Below, piece after piece: positions 18,246 to 28,030 of a DNA stretch of 64,000 nucleotides (within the stretch, counting starts at the first letter, position 1; each line of letters opens with the position of its first letter). The notes below the pieces were generated by a model. It saw only the letters and a program-made list of their open reading frames with translations, made no database searches and was not told where the DNA came from. Source of the stretch: Micrococcus sp. (GTDB lineage Bacteria; Actinomycetota; Actinomycetes; Actinomycetales; Micrococcaceae); contig JASBVO010000011.1 in assembly GCA_029961105.1 (NCBI GenBank), positions 1 through 64,000 on the forward strand, in the 5' to 3' direction. A program made the translations under genes and the position numbers.

Positions 18246-20657
18246 GTGAAGACCTCAACGAGAAGACGCGCACTGCTGGGTGTCACGGCGCTCGTCAGTG
18301 CCGTGGCGCTGACGACCGGCAGCGGACTGCCCGGACTGCCCGTGGTCGCCGCTAGGCACTGGCAGGACACCACGCGCACGGCCGCGGAGCGCACCGAGTC
18401 GCTCCTGGACGCGATGACGCTCGACCAGAAGATCCAGCAGATCGCCGTCTCCCGCTTCAACGAGAACGACACGGGCGATCCCGTGGTCATCGACCGCAGC
18501 GGCAGGAGCGCCTATCAGAACGGCGTCTTCGCACCGCAGGGCACCCTCTCGGGCTGCGAGTGGCAGGACACGGGCCGGCAGATCCGCGGCATCGACGAAT
18601 TGGGGATCCCCACCGTCCGGATGACGAACGGTGGCACCGGCGTCAAGGGCGGCTCGTGCGGCAATGACCCGGAGGCCACGGGCCTGCCCTCCACCCTGGC
18701 CATGGCGGCGACCTTCGACCGCGGCCTCAACCAGGAGGCGGGGCGCATCCTCGGCGAGGAGACGAAGGCGTTCGCCCACCAGGTCATGCTCGGACCGGGC
18801 ATGAACCTGGTACGCCACCCCTACGGCGGCAGGAACTACGAGTACTTCAGCGAGGATCCGTACCTCACGGGCGTCCTCGCCACCGAGCAGGTGCAGGGCA
18901 TCCAGGGCGAGGGCATCCAGGCACAGCCGAAGCACCTGGCCGGCAACGAGCAGGAGACCGAGCGGTGGACCATGGGGGTCCGGGTGCCGTCCAGGGCCAT
19001 GAACGAGCTGTACCTGATGCCGTTCGAGATGGTCGTCCGGGACGCCGATCCCGCGTCCGTGATGTGTTCGTTCCCCGACGTGAACGGCACCTACGCCTGC
19101 GACAGTGCGGAGCTGCTCCAGGACGCACTGCGGGACAACTGGGGCTTCGACGGCTGGGTCATGAGTGACCGGCGGGCGATCCATGACACGGTCGCCGCCA
19201 TCAAGGCCGGCACGGACGTCGAGCTCGACTGGGCACCGCAGTACTACACGCCGGAGAAGGTCAAGGCCGCGCTCGACGCCGGGGAGGTGACCGAGGGAGA
19301 CCTCGACGCCCTGCTGAGGCCGCGGTACATCAAGCTGATCGAGTTCGGCCACATGGACGAGCCCTACGACCGCTTCAGGCCGGAGATCGTGGACCTGGAG
19401 AGCAACGGCGCCAGCGCACGGCAGATGGCCGAGTCGGGCTCCGTCCTGCTGAAGAACGACGACGGGTTCCTGCCCCTGGACGGCGAACCGGAACAGATCG
19501 CGCTGATCGGAGTCGAGTGGTTCGCCGGCCAGGCCAAGCTCTCCCCCCGTTCGATCCGGGACGACAACTCGAACGTCCGGACGGCCTATACGGTGACCCC
19601 GCAGGAGGGCCTGGAGAACGTCATCGACGAGCTGGGCTATGACACCACGGTCACCTACAACGACGGGCGGGACCCGGAGGAGGCCGCCGAGCTGGCCGCC
19701 GCGTCCGACGTGGTGCTGCTGATGATCGGCGACAACCCGCACGAGACCGCCGACCGCGCCACGCTCGGCTTCCCTCCCATCGATGTCGACGAGTCACGGG
19801 ACGGCGAGGACTGGGTCGAACAGGAACCGCTGATCGACGCCGTCCTGGAAGCCAACGCCGAGAACACCGCGGTGGTCCTCAAGACCTCCGGAACGGTGCT
19901 GATGCCCTGGCTGGACGACGTCCCCGCCGTCCTCGAGGCCTGGTTCCCGGGGATGGAGGACGGCAACGCCGTGGCCAACCTGCTGTACGGCCAGGTGAAC
20001 CCCTCCGGCAAGCTGCCGATGACGTTCGGCGCCACAGAGCGGGAGGCGGCCTTCGCCACCGAGGAACAGTTCCCCGGCACTCGCGAGGACACCGGCAAGC
20101 CCGGCGGCCCCGGCCCCTACGGCGACGGCTCCGACCAGTTGATCGCCCGGTACACCGAAGGCCTGGAGATGGGCTACCGCTGGTATGAGGCCCATGACGT
20201 GGAGCCGGTGTTCGCCTTCGGGCACGGGCTGTCCTACACCTCGTTCGAGTACGACGACCTCACGGTGACGCCCCTCGCCGGGGGCGAGGGGCTGGACGTG
20301 TCTTTCACGGTCACGAACACCGGAGACGTCGAGGGGGCGGAGGCCGCCCAGGTCTACCTGACCCTGCCGGACCGCGCGGGCCAGCCCAGCAAGCGGCTGG
20401 TCGGCTTCGAGAAGGTCACCCTCCAGCCGGGTGAGCAGCAGTCGGTCTCGGTGCGGATCGCCGTGGACGACTCCAACCGTCCCTTCTCCTACTTCACGCC
20501 GGACGAGCCGGACGACCTGGCGAACTGGGCCGATGGCCAGTGGTCCACGGCCAGCGGACAGTACCGGGTCCACGTGGGCGGGTCATCGGATGACACCCCG
20601 CTGGAGACGGGCGTCTCCCTGGACTTCCCGGCGGAAGGCCAGGGCGACCGCGGTTGA
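18246..20657 (+). CDS. Secreted glycoside hydrolase family 3 (beta-glucosidase-like)
   Basis: 803 residues from GTG 18246, chosen for the AAGGAG 10 nt upstream and because it starts a signal peptide: VKTSTRRRALLG, then a hydrophobic stretch. The TRRRALL text could be a Tat signal. GH3 N-terminal motifs include QPKHLAGNEQE; the predicted nucleophile is Asp308 in WVMSDRRAIHD. The C-terminal sandwich domain carries FAFGHGLSYTSFEY and a fibronectin-III-like end (EGAEAAQVYLTLP). It should release beta-linked sugars from an extracellular polysaccharide. The stop overlaps a TTG start for the next gene, so the two secreted proteins are co-translated. Confidence 0.9.
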   Translation: MKTSTRRRALLGVTALVSAVALTTGSGLPGLPVVAARHWQDTTRTAAERTESLLDAMTLDQKIQQIAVSRFNENDTGDPVVIDRSGRSAYQNGVFAPQGTLSGCEWQDTGRQIRGIDELGIPTVRMTNGGTGVKGGSCGNDPEATGLPSTLAMAATFDRGLNQEAGRILGEETKAFAHQVMLGPGMNLVRHPYGGRNYEYFSEDPYLTGVLATEQVQGIQGEGIQAQPKHLAGNEQETERWTMGVRVPSRAMNELYLMPFEMVVRDADPASVMCSFPDVNGTYACDSAELLQDALRDNWGFDGWVMSDRRAIHDTVAAIKAGTDVELDWAPQYYTPEKVKAALDAGEVTEGDLDALLRPRYIKLIEFGHMDEPYDRFRPEIVDLESNGASARQMAESGSVLLKNDDGFLPLDGEPEQIALIGVEWFAGQAKLSPRSIRDDNSNVRTAYTVTPQEGLENVIDELGYDTTVTYNDGRDPEEAAELAAASDVVLLMIGDNPHETADRATLGFPPIDVDESRDGEDWVEQEPLIDAVLEANAENTAVVLKTSGTVLMPWLDDVPAVLEAWFPGMEDGNAVANLLYGQVNPSGKLPMTFGATEREAAFATEEQFPGTREDTGKPGGPGPYGDGSDQLIARYTEGLEMGYRWYEAHDVEPVFAFGHGLSYTSFEYDDLTVTPLAGGEGLDVSFTVTNTGDVEGAEAAQVYLTLPDRAGQPSKRLVGFEKVTLQPGEQQSVSVRIAVDDSNRPFSYFTPDEPDDLANWADGQWSTASGQYRVHVGGSSDDTPLETGVSLDFPAEGQGDRG

Positions 20658-22159
20658 GGCGCCGACTGGCGGGGCCCGCCCTGGTCACCGTGCTCCTGGT
20701 GGCCGCCGCATGTACCGTCGGGGCACCGCCGGAGGACGAGGGCCAGGGTCACGACGCCGGCTCCTCCCCCACGGCCGGTCCCTGGGACGTCCCCGGACTG
20801 GTGGACCGGTCGGGATCGCCCGTGGCGATTCCCCGGCCGGCGTCGGTCACGGGGCGCACCCTCGACGTCACCGGCTTCGGGGCCGATCCCGCCCCGGACG
20901 GCGGCGACGATGCTCCGGCGATCCGGTCCGCCCTGGCTGCCGCGGGGGACGGGGATGAGGTCTACCTGCCGCCCGGGACCTACGACCTGCGGTCGGCGGA
21001 CCCCTCCGACCGGTCCGCGAACCTCGTCCTGCGCAGCGGGGTGGACCTGCGGGGCGCCGGGCGGCTGCGGACCGTGCTGAGGACCTCCTTCGACGGCGAG
21101 GACGACAGTCGGGTGATCCGGGGCGCCGCAGTGCACGATGTCATCGTGGCGGGCCTGTCCATCACCTCCCGCCACACCGGTCCGCTCGGCGAGGATCCCG
21201 ACGACGGCGGTGGAGGGGGCGGGCCGAAGTACGGCATCCACCTGTCAGCCGCGGACGGCCGGCCCAGTTCCCGTGTCCTGGTGGAGGACGTGGCGGTCAG
21301 CCGGTTCGAACGGCACGGGATCTCGGTCAAGTCCAGCCGCGAGGTGGTCATCTCCGGCAACCGCGTCGCCGATGCGACCGCCGTGGGGCCGGGCGGACAG
21401 GGCTACGGCATCGTCATCGAGGGTTCGGCGGGACGGCGGGATCCGGATTCCGCGGACGACGCCCGGCACAACGTGGTGATCGGCAACCGGATCGACGGAC
21501 GTCATCTGCGTCACGCCATCCTCCTGCAGTTCCCCACGCACAACAACCTCATCGCCGACAACCGGATCGACGGGAGCATCCTCGACGCGGTCGACCTGCA
21601 CGGCGAGGGCGAGTACCTCAACGAGATCCGGGACAACACGGTCCTCGACGGCCGGCGGGCGGGGATCGCCCTGGGCAACTCCGGCGGGGCCAAGCACCAG
21701 CACGACGCCTCGGGCGCGGGGAACTGGATCCATTCCAACGACCTGGCGGGGAACCGGCAGGGCATCCTCGTCATCCTGGGCACGCCGGACACCCTCATCG
21801 AGGACAACTCGATCAGCGCCGGAGCGCGGTCCACGACGGGCATCGAGCTGCGGAACGCCCCGGGGACCATCGTGCGCGGCAACCGCATCACCGGCCCGGC
21901 GGAGGACTTCTGGGCCATCAGGCTCCGACGGGACCGGGGCGCGGACGGGCGCGGTGCGGGGATCCCGGAACGGGTCCTGCTCGAGGCGAACGAGATCCAT
22001 GGCGTCGACCGCGGCGTGCGCATCGACGCCGGCCGGGACATCACGCTGGCAGGGAACGACCTCGACGGCGTCCACGGTGAGGACCTGAGGGTGGCCGACG
22101 GCGCCGACGTCGAGGTCCGCCCCGGCCCGGCGCCGCGACGGGACGGGGCGGAACCCTAG
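20654..22159 (+). CDS. Right-handed beta-helix lipoprotein, polysaccharide-active-like
   Basis: 501 residues from TTG 20654, which overlaps the GH3 stop (TTGA). The N-terminus [20 protein letters not shown] ends in a lipobox with Cys20. The body has a pectate-lyase/NosD-type beta-helix pattern: [23 protein letters not shown] (a typical N-terminal cap) followed by repeated N-x-I-x-G rungs such as [27 protein letters not shown]. Proteins of this fold are usually lyases, hydrolases or carbohydrate-modifying enzymes. The exact substrate cannot be told. Pairing with the GH3 enzyme suggests joint breakdown of a plant or microbial glycan. Its stop shares CTAG with the convergent mshC stop. Confidence 0.75.
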   Translation: MRRRLAGPALVTVLLVAAACTVGAPPEDEGQGHDAGSSPTAGPWDVPGLVDRSGSPVAIPRPASVTGRTLDVTGFGADPAPDGGDDAPAIRSALAAAGDGDEVYLPPGTYDLRSADPSDRSANLVLRSGVDLRGAGRLRTVLRTSFDGEDDSRVIRGAAVHDVIVAGLSITSRHTGPLGEDPDDGGGGGGPKYGIHLSAADGRPSSRVLVEDVAVSRFERHGISVKSSREVVISGNRVADATAVGPGGQGYGIVIEGSAGRRDPDSADDARHNVVIGNRIDGRHLRHAILLQFPTHNNLIADNRIDGSILDAVDLHGEGEYLNEIRDNTVLDGRRAGIALGNSGGAKHQHDASGAGNWIHSNDLAGNRQGILVILGTPDTLIEDNSISAGARSTTGIELRNAPGTIVRGNRITGPAEDFWAIRLRRDRGADGRGAGIPERVLLEANEIHGVDRGVRIDAGRDITLAGNDLDGVHGEDLRVADGADVEVRPGPAPRRDGAEP

Positions 22160-23433
22160 AGCTGGATGCCCAGCAGGGAGTTGACGACGGCCCGCACGTC
22201 CGGGGTGGCTGGCCCGGGGGACGGGGCGGCGTCGACCGTGCTGCGGGCGGCGGCCCGGGCGGCCCAGTCGTCCAGTTCGCCCAGGGCGGCCGGGGCGTCG
22301 AGGTCCTGCGAGAGGCAGCGGTGCATCGAGGTCAGCACGGCCACCCCGTCGCCGGACTCCTCCGAGTCCAGGGCCTGGCGCCACCGGGCGAGGCGTTCAC
22401 CGGCACGGCGCAGCAGGTCCGTGGTCCACTCCCAGTCGCTCCGGTAGTGGTGGTCCAGCAGCGCGGCCCGGATGGCCGGGGCCTCCGCGCCGTGCCGGAG
22501 CAGCTCGGAGACCAGGACGAGGTTGCCCAGGGACTTGGACATCTTCTCCCCGTCCAGGCCCACCATCCCGGCGTGGACGAAGGCCTGGGCCAGCGGTTCA
22601 CCGTCGCCGGCGGTGGCATGGGCGGCGCTGAACTCGTGATGGGGGAACCGCAGGTCCGATCCCCCGCCCTGGACCGTGAACGGGACGGGCAGCAGCCGGC
22701 GGGCGATGGCCGAGCACTCGATGTGCCAGCCCGGCCGGCCGGTGCCCAGGGAGCCGCCGTCCCAGGTCGGCTCCCCCGGGCGGGCCACCCGCCAGAGCAG
22801 GGGGTCGAGCGGATGGCGCTTGCCCGGGCGGCCGGGGTCTCCGCCGCGCTCCGGGAACACCCGCTCCATCTCCGCGGCGTCCAGCCGGCCCACGCTGCCC
22901 AGCGTCCAGTCCGTGGCACGCTCGGCGGCCTCGATCGAGAAGTAGACGTCGCCGTCGGGATCCGGGCCCGTGCCCGGCACGGTGTAGGCGGTGCCGTTGG
23001 CCACGAGCGCCTCGACGGCACCGACCACCCAGTCCACCGTCTCGGTCGCCCCCATGTAGTGATCGGGGGCCAGGACGTTGAGGGCCTCCATGTCCGAGCG
23101 GAACAGCTCGGTCTGGCTGGCGGCGAGCTCGCGCCAGTCCACCCCGGTGGCCTCGGCACGCTCCAGCAGCGGGTCGTCCACGTCGGTGACGTTCTGCACG
23201 TACGTCACCGGCAGCCCGCAGGCGCGCCAGTACCGGTTCAGCAGGTCGAAGGCCACGTAGGTGTTCGCGTGGCCCAGGTGGGTGGCGTCATAGGGGGTGA
23301 TCCCGCAGACGTACAGGGAGGCCTCGGCGAGGTTGCCGGGATGCCGCACCGACTGGGTCGCGGTGTCGTGGATCTTCAGCCGGTCGGGCTGGACGGGCAG
23401 CAGTGCCGGCAGCGGGGTGTTCCAGGATTCCAT
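22156..23433 (-). CDS. mshC: MshC, cysteine:1D-myo-inosityl 2-amino-2-deoxy-glucopyranoside ligase
   Basis: 425 residues from ATG 23433; mycobacterial MshC also begins with M-x-SW. The cysteinyl-tRNA-synthetase-like catalytic fold has [16 protein letters not shown] (HIGH motif), [10 protein letters not shown] (zinc site) and KMSKSLGN. It ligates cysteine to GlcN-Ins in mycothiol synthesis. An in-frame ATG at 23493 overlaps the uppP stop and would add 20 residues; homology favours the shorter form. The MshC-specific [14 protein letters not shown] segment and the lack of an anticodon-binding domain separate it from CysS. Confidence 0.93.
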   Translation of the reverse strand: MESWNTPLPALLPVQPDRLKIHDTATQSVRHPGNLAEASLYVCGITPYDATHLGHANTYVAFDLLNRYWRACGLPVTYVQNVTDVDDPLLERAEATGVDWRELAASQTELFRSDMEALNVLAPDHYMGATETVDWVVGAVEALVANGTAYTVPGTGPDPDGDVYFSIEAAERATDWTLGSVGRLDAAEMERVFPERGGDPGRPGKRHPLDPLLWRVARPGEPTWDGGSLGTGRPGWHIECSAIARRLLPVPFTVQGGGSDLRFPHHEFSAAHATAGDGEPLAQAFVHAGMVGLDGEKMSKSLGNLVLVSELLRHGAEAPAIRAALLDHHYRSDWEWTTDLLRRAGERLARWRQALDSEESGDGVAVLTSMHRCLSQDLDAPAALGELDDWAARAAARSTVDAAPSPGPATPDVRAVVNSLLGIQL

Positions 23434-23489
23434 GTGATGCTCGGTGTTCCTCAGCTTCTCGGGGGTGCGGGACAGGCTGGCAGGACGGC

Positions 23490-24323
23490 TCATGCGCTGA
23501 TGACGCCCAGGCCCAGCAGGACGTACAGCACCACGCCGAGGCCGATGCGGTACCAGACGAAGGGCTTGTAGGAGTTCGTGGAGATGAAGCGCATGAGCCA
23601 GCCGATGACGACGTAGCCCACGACGAAGGCGACGATGGTCGCGACCGCGGTCTCCCCCATCCCGTAGGCCCCCTGCTGGCCCGGCTCGGCCAGGGCCTTG
23701 AACAGCTTGTAGAACCCGGAGGCGAACACGGCCGGCACCGCCAGCAGGAAGGCGTACCGGGTGGCGGCCTCGCGGGTGTACCCCAGCGCCAGGCCCATGG
23801 TGATGGTCCCTCCAGAGCGGGAGACCCCCGGGATGAGCGCCATCATCTGGGCGAGTCCGTAGAGGATGCCGTCGCGCACGGTCAGCTTCTCCAGCGGTTT
23901 CGTCTGGCGGCCGAGGGAGTCGGCCACGGCCAGTAGCAGGCCGAAGACGATCAGCATGGTGGCGACGATCCACAGCGAGCGGAACGAGGTGTCGATGTAG
24001 TCCTCGAACAGCAGCCCGGCGACGCCGATCGGGATGGATCCGATGATGATCAGCCAGCCCATGCGCGCGTCCGGGTCGTTCCGCGGCACCGCACCGGTGA
24101 GGGAGCGGAACCAGCGGGAGATGATCCGGACGATGTCCTTCCAGAAGAAGATCAGCACGGCCAGCTCGGTGCCGATCTGCGTGATGGCGGTGAAGGCGGC
24201 ACCCGGGTCGGCGGCCCCCGGCAGGAACTCCCCGACGATCCGCAGGTGGGCGGAGGAGGAGATGGGGAGGAATTCCGTCAAGCCCTGGACGAGCCCCAGG
24301 ATGATCGCTTCTAACCAGTTCAC
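23490..24323 (-). CDS. uppP: UppP, undecaprenyl-diphosphatase
   Basis: 277 residues, multi-spanning membrane protein of the BacA/UppP family. Both signature loops are present: [13 protein letters not shown] near the N-terminus and [12 protein letters not shown] in the middle. It recycles undecaprenyl diphosphate to the monophosphate carrier used for peptidoglycan and wall polymers. The start is GTG with no Shine-Dalgarno; TAGGGT lies 8 nt upstream. It is followed by mshC, an arrangement also seen in other actinobacteria. Confidence 0.95.
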   Translation of the reverse strand: MNWLEAIILGLVQGLTEFLPISSSAHLRIVGEFLPGAADPGAAFTAITQIGTELAVLIFFWKDIVRIISRWFRSLTGAVPRNDPDARMGWLIIIGSIPIGVAGLLFEDYIDTSFRSLWIVATMLIVFGLLLAVADSLGRQTKPLEKLTVRDGILYGLAQMMALIPGVSRSGGTITMGLALGYTREAATRYAFLLAVPAVFASGFYKLFKALAEPGQQGAYGMGETAVATIVAFVVGYVVIGWLMRFISTNSYKPFVWYRIGLGVVLYVLLGLGVISA

Positions 24324-24331
24324 ATCAGAGA

Positions 24332-24337
24332 ACCCTA
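24332..24337 (-). promoter_or_regulatory. Putative -10 element for leaderless uppP
   Basis: TAGGGT on the minus strand, 8 nt before the GTG start at 24323, with no ribosome-binding site between. Confidence 0.45.
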
Positions 24338-24436
24338 CGGCACCACCGGTCCCTGACCGGGCCCGCGACCCGGCCGTGGCGCAGCGTCGTGGGGAAGATC
24401 ATCCCCGCCGGATGACGGCGACGACCCCCGTCAGGA

Positions 24437-24694
24437 TCACTCGATGGGTTCGAGGTCGTCCTCGTCGTCCAGCGCGTCCTCGTCCTCGTCCTCGTCGTCG
24501 TAGACGTCCAGCGGGGTGAACTCACCGGTCGCCGCGTACAGCGCGTCCTCGTAGGCCTCGAAGGCATCGGCCACGCCGAAGAACGCCGCCTCGACGGCGG
24601 GATCGTCATCGTCACGCTTGCCGGTGGCGGCCGCCAGATGTTCTTGGAATGCGGATACCAGGGCCTCCAGGGCCACGCGCGGATCGATGCTCAT
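24437..24694 (-). CDS. Small acidic conserved actinobacterial protein
   Basis: 85 residues from ATG 24694. An N-terminal helical part (MSIDPRVALEALVSAFQEHLAAATG) and a FEAYEDALY segment lead into a very acidic Asp/Glu tail ending EPIE. Similar short proteins occur in Micrococcaceae, sometimes labelled primosomal or hypothetical; I cannot assign a function. The upstream in-frame ATG at 24730 is less likely because TACCGT sits 7 nt before 24694. Confidence 0.65.
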   Translation of the reverse strand: MSIDPRVALEALVSAFQEHLAAATGKRDDDDPAVEAAFFGVADAFEAYEDALYAATGEFTPLDVYDDEDEDEDALDDEDDLEPIE

Positions 24695-24701
24695 GGCCAC
24701 C

Positions 24702-24707
24702 ACGGTA
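24702..24707 (-). promoter_or_regulatory. Putative -10 element for the small acidic gene
   Basis: TACCGT on the minus strand, 7 nt before the ATG at 24694, with no Shine-Dalgarno. It lies inside the 84-bp divergent gap to the DUF5703 gene. Confidence 0.4.
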
Positions 24708-24778
24708 GCCGCTCTTCCGAAGAGTGGCATAGGGTTTTCACGTCACAGTCCCCACGTGTCGGATCCGGGAGGAGAACC

Positions 24779-25015
24779 ATGCAGGACGGCGAGCTGACCA
24801 GCGGCCTGGACTCGATCAGCCGGCGGAACAACTGGGAGTACCTCGTGATGACGGTCGCCCCCCGGGATTCCCTCGCCGAGGCCAGGCGCCGGGTGGTGGA
24901 GCACGCCGAGTACGGCAAGTGGGAGCTGCAGCGCTCGATCCTCTATCGCGGCGGCGCCCGCCGGTACTGGATGCGCCGGCGCATCATCCGGGTGCAGTCG
25001 ACCCTCTCGGCGTGA
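24779..25015 (+). CDS. DUF5703-type small conserved protein
   Basis: 78 residues with a strong GGAGGAG ribosome-binding site just upstream. It contains NNWEYLVMTVAPRDSLAEAR, EYGKWELQRSILYRGGARRYWMRRRI: a compact actinobacteria-specific family of unknown function. The central WEYLVM and basic YWMRRRI segments are the recognisable features. It is divergent from the small acidic gene and convergent with the acyl-CoA dehydrogenase gene. Confidence 0.75.
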   Translation: MQDGELTSGLDSISRRNNWEYLVMTVAPRDSLAEARRRVVEHAEYGKWELQRSILYRGGARRYWMRRRIIRVQSTLSA

Positions 25016-25060
25016 CCCTGCCGCGCGGCCGGCGCCAGGATGCGCTGCCGCGCCGGGTGG

Positions 25061-26233
25061 CTAGGCCAGTGGTCCGAGCATGTAGTTCGCCAGCGTGCTG
25101 TGCGCCGACTCGTCGTCCGAGGGGTGGAAGACGCCGGCCATGACGTCGCGGTAGATCCGGGACAGCTCGTTGCCGCGGTGGTAGGACGCCCCTCCGGAGG
25201 CCTCGAAGGCGAAATCCGCCTGCGCCCTGGCCGTGCGGATCGCCTGGGTCTTGTTGGCCACCAGGCGGGGGAACCACTCCGCGCCCAGGTCCGCGCCGGC
25301 GTCGATGTCCGCGGCGACCGAGCGCAGCTGCGTGTCGATCACCAGCTGCCGCAGCGAGGCCTCCGCCGTCTTGTAGCGCAGCACCGGGTCCTGGGACAGA
25401 GCCTGCCCGGTGACCTTCGAGGTGCGCCGGCCCAGGTTCTGCACGGCGAGCTCGACCGCCCGGTCCCCGATCCCGGTGTAGACGGCGGCCACGAGCGTGA
25501 GGAAGGAGGCGAAGATGCCGAAGGTCAGCGGATCCGCGTTCGGGCCGGTGGGGATGTGCCGCACGATCCGCTCCGCCGGGACCACGGCCCCCTCCAGCCG
25601 GGTGGTGTGCGAATGGGTGGCCCGCATGCCGAGCATGTCCCAGGACGAGTCGTCGGCGGTCCAGCCCGGGGCCTCCCGGTCGAGGAAGCCGAAGACCAGC
25701 TGTCCGCCGTCCGGGGTCTTGCCGAAGATTCCCAGCCGGGTCCAGGCCGGGGAGAGGGTGGTGAAGATCTTGGTCCCCGTGAAGCGGTAGGAGCCGTCGC
25801 CCAGGGGCTCGGCCACCGTGCCGGAGTCGAACAGCACGGCGTCGTTGCCGGCCTCGGAGATGCCGAAGGCGAAGATGTCCCCGGCGGCGGACTCGCGGTG
25901 GATGAAGGCCAGCGAGTCGTCCCCCCGGCGGCCCAGGACGTGGGCCACGCCGTTCCAGATCTGGTGCATGTTCACGGCCAGCGCGGTGGCCGGGGAATGC
26001 ATGGCCAGCACCCGCTGGGCGGCGACGACGGTCGCGAGGTCCCAGCCCAGGCCCCCCTCGGACGTGGGCGCCAGGGCCCCGAGGTAACCCGCCTCGGCCA
26101 GCTGGTCGAGGTCCTCGCGCGGGAAGGCGTTGGCCTCGTCGAAACCGGCGGCCCGGTCCCGGATGCCGGCCAGCAGTTCATCGGTCAGCACCGTCCCGAC
26201 GGCGGCCAGCTGGGGGTTCGTGGGGGTGGGCAT
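25061..26233 (-). CDS. Acyl-CoA dehydrogenase-family flavoprotein
   Basis: 390 residues from ATG 26233 (GGAAGGA upstream). The three-domain acyl-CoA dehydrogenase fold is visible: the N-terminal helical domain, the middle beta domain around FAFGISEAGNDAVLF and FTGTKIFTTLSPAW, and the C-terminal helical domain ending ASYHRGNELSRIYRDVMAGVFHP. The C-terminal HPSDDESAH text resembles the flavin-monooxygenase-like branch (desulfurisation and hydroxylase types) as much as classical beta-oxidation enzymes, so the substrate is open. It lies 52 bp downstream of the M20 peptidase gene. Confidence 0.82.
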   Translation of the reverse strand: MPTPTNPQLAAVGTVLTDELLAGIRDRAAGFDEANAFPREDLDQLAEAGYLGALAPTSEGGLGWDLATVVAAQRVLAMHSPATALAVNMHQIWNGVAHVLGRRGDDSLAFIHRESAAGDIFAFGISEAGNDAVLFDSGTVAEPLGDGSYRFTGTKIFTTLSPAWTRLGIFGKTPDGGQLVFGFLDREAPGWTADDSSWDMLGMRATHSHTTRLEGAVVPAERIVRHIPTGPNADPLTFGIFASFLTLVAAVYTGIGDRAVELAVQNLGRRTSKVTGQALSQDPVLRYKTAEASLRQLVIDTQLRSVAADIDAGADLGAEWFPRLVANKTQAIRTARAQADFAFEASGGASYHRGNELSRIYRDVMAGVFHPSDDESAHSTLANYMLGPLA

Positions 26234-26285
26234 GGTGTTCCTTCCGTGGGGGTTCAGGGGGTCGGGGGCTCGTCGGGGCGTCGGC

Positions 26286-27617
26286 TCAGCGGGGCTCGAG
26301 CATCCGGGACAGGACCCGGCAGCCGAAGACGAGCGAGTCAACCGGGACGCGCTCGTCGATGCCGTGGAACAGGCCCGTGAAGTCGAGGTCGGCCGGCAGC
26401 TGTAGCGGGGCGAATCCGTAGCCGGCGATCCCGAGCCGGGACAGCGACTTGTTGTCGGTGCCCCCGGACATCATGAACGGCAGCACGGGGGCACCGGGGT
26501 CCTCGGCCCGGATGCTCTCCACCATCAGGTCGACGAGGTCTCCGGAGAAGGGCACCTCCAGGGAGATGTCCCGGTGCTCGTGCGCGAAGTCGACGCCCTC
26601 CCCGGCCAGGGTGCGCAGCACCTCCATGACCTCCTCCTCCTGCTCCGGCAGGAAGCGCACGTCCACGGTGGCCTGGGCGCGTCCCGGGATCACGTTGTGC
26701 TTGTACCCCGCCGTGAGGCCGGTCGGGTTGGAGCTGTTGCGCAGGGTGGAGCCCACGAACCTCGCGGCGGTGCCCAGGGCCTCCAGCTGCGGGCTGGGGT
26801 CGGCCTCGTCGAACTCCGTGCCGCAGATCTCCGCGACCTGTTCGAGCAGCGACCGCGTGGTCTTCGTGTAGTGCAGGGGCCACTCGTGCTGCCCGATGCG
26901 GTGCACGGCGGCGGCCAGACGGGTGACGGCGTTGTCCTGGTGGACGCCGGAGCCGTGTCCGGGGGCGCCGGTTGCGGTGAGGTTCAGCCAGGACAGCCCC
27001 TTCTCGGCGGTCTGGAGCAGGTAGGCGCGCTGCCCGCGGATGTCGGTCGAGAACCCCCCGACCTCGCTGACGGCCTCCGTGGCGCCGGCGAAGAGCTCCG
27101 GGTGATGGTCGACCAGCCACCGGGCGCCGTACACGCCGCCGGCCTCCTCGTCCGCGAAGAACGCCACCACCAGGTCACGGCGGGGCCGGCGTCCGGAGCG
27201 GTGCAGCTCCCCCAGGACGGTGAGGATCATCGCGTCCATGCCCTTCATGTCCACGGCGCCCCGACCCCAGATCATGCCGTCCCTCAGTTCGGCGGCGAAC
27301 GGGTCCACGCTCCACTCCGAAGCCTCGGCCGGCACCACGTCCAGGTGCCCGTGGAGCACCAGCGCCGGGGCCTGGCGGTCCCACCCGGCGACCCGTCCGA
27401 GGACGGAGGCCCGGCCGGGAGAGGACTCGAGGATCCGCGGCTCCATGCCGGCCTCGCGCATCAGCCCGGCACAGTACTCGGCGGCCTCCGGCTCGCCACG
27501 CGAGACGTTGCCGCCGTAGTTGGAGGTGTCGATCCGGATCAGGTCCCGGCAGATGCGGACCACGTCATCGCGGTAGCCGGAGTCCTGTGGGAGGCCGGGG
27601 AGGGGGGCGGAGGTCAT
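26286..27617 (-). CDS. M20 family metallopeptidase/deacylase
   Basis: 443 residues from ATG 27617. Zinc-binding and catalytic features of the M20 (ArgE/DapE/carboxypeptidase G2) family are in order: LVLHGHLDVVPA, GRGAVDMKG, FFADEEAGG, and GLFHGIDE near the C-terminus, with a dimerisation lid domain in between (APGHGSGV). It cleaves an amide bond in a small peptide or N-acyl amino acid in the cytoplasm. TAGGCT lies 7 nt before the ATG and no Shine-Dalgarno is present. Confidence 0.88.
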   Translation of the reverse strand: MTSAPLPGLPQDSGYRDDVVRICRDLIRIDTSNYGGNVSRGEPEAAEYCAGLMREAGMEPRILESSPGRASVLGRVAGWDRQAPALVLHGHLDVVPAEASEWSVDPFAAELRDGMIWGRGAVDMKGMDAMILTVLGELHRSGRRPRRDLVVAFFADEEAGGVYGARWLVDHHPELFAGATEAVSEVGGFSTDIRGQRAYLLQTAEKGLSWLNLTATGAPGHGSGVHQDNAVTRLAAAVHRIGQHEWPLHYTKTTRSLLEQVAEICGTEFDEADPSPQLEALGTAARFVGSTLRNSSNPTGLTAGYKHNVIPGRAQATVDVRFLPEQEEEVMEVLRTLAGEGVDFAHEHRDISLEVPFSGDLVDLMVESIRAEDPGAPVLPFMMSGGTDNKSLSRLGIAGYGFAPLQLPADLDFTGLFHGIDERVPVDSLVFGCRVLSRMLEPR

Positions 27618-27624
27618 GCGGTCC

Positions 27625-27630
27625 AGCCTA
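27625..27630 (-). promoter_or_regulatory. Putative -10 element for leaderless M20 gene
   Basis: TAGGCT on the minus strand, 7 nt before the ATG at 27617. Confidence 0.45.
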
Positions 27631-27717
27631 TCCACCCGGGGCCGGCACTGGACCGGGTGGTCCGGTGCCGGCTGCCGGCTGTGGCGGCACGTGGTCGGAA
27701 CCGGTCCTGGGCCGTGC

Positions 27718-27723
27718 TAGGAT
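27718..27723 (+). promoter_or_regulatory. Putative -10 element for tRNA-Leu
   Basis: TAGGAT lies 34 nt upstream of the mature tRNA 5' end, with TCGGAA 17 bp before it as a poor -35 candidate. Confidence 0.35.
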
Positions 27724-27757
27724 ATCCAACGCTGCCTTTCGAGGTGGCAGGCAGTGC

Positions 27758-27841
27758 GCGCGAGTGGCGGAATTGGCAGACGCGCAGCGTTGAGGTCGCT
27801 GTGCCCGCAAGGGCGTGGGGGTTCAAGTCCCCCCTCGCGCA
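27758..27841 (+). tRNA. tRNA-Leu (anticodon GAG)
   Basis: 84-nt class II tRNA. The acceptor stem GCGCGAG pairs with CTCGCGC, the anticodon stem CAGCG/CGCTG encloses TTGAGGT (anticodon GAG, reads CUC and CUU), a variable arm GCCCGCAAGGGC follows and the T arm is GGGGGTTCAAGTCCCCC. The discriminator is A; the CCA end is not encoded. Confidence 0.96.
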
Positions 27842-27847
27842 CTGAAA

Positions 27848-27866
27848 CACCCGGTCAGTCCGGGTG
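27848..27866 (+). other. Short hairpin just after tRNA-Leu
   Basis: CACCCGG, loop TCAGT, CCGGGTG: a perfect 7-bp stem starting 7 nt after the tRNA. It may help 3' processing or act with the following larger hairpin in termination. Confidence 0.4.
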
Positions 27867-27872
27867 ACCCCG

Positions 27873-27897
27873 TGGGGCCGGTCGAGGACCGGCCCCA
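27873..27897 (+). terminator. Probable terminator of tRNA-Leu
   Basis: TGGGGCCGGTC, loop GAG, GACCGGCCCCA: a perfect 11-bp GC-rich stem-loop shortly after the tRNA. There is no T tract, which is common for actinobacterial terminators. Confidence 0.6.
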
Positions 27898-28030
27898 TGG
27901 TCGTTAAGGGCCCATGGTCGTCCACAGGGGCAGGTGCCCGGCGTGTGGGGCACGCCTGCCATAATCGGGACTGTGGGACCACGAGGTCAGTGGCCCCTGA
28001 CGCTCCCGACGTGAAAGAGGCCCACTTGCC

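Noticed and set aside
24437-24520. GAC/GAG-rich repeated triplets as a possible microsatellite
   Set aside because: They encode the acidic tail of the small protein in frame; ordinary codon repetition.
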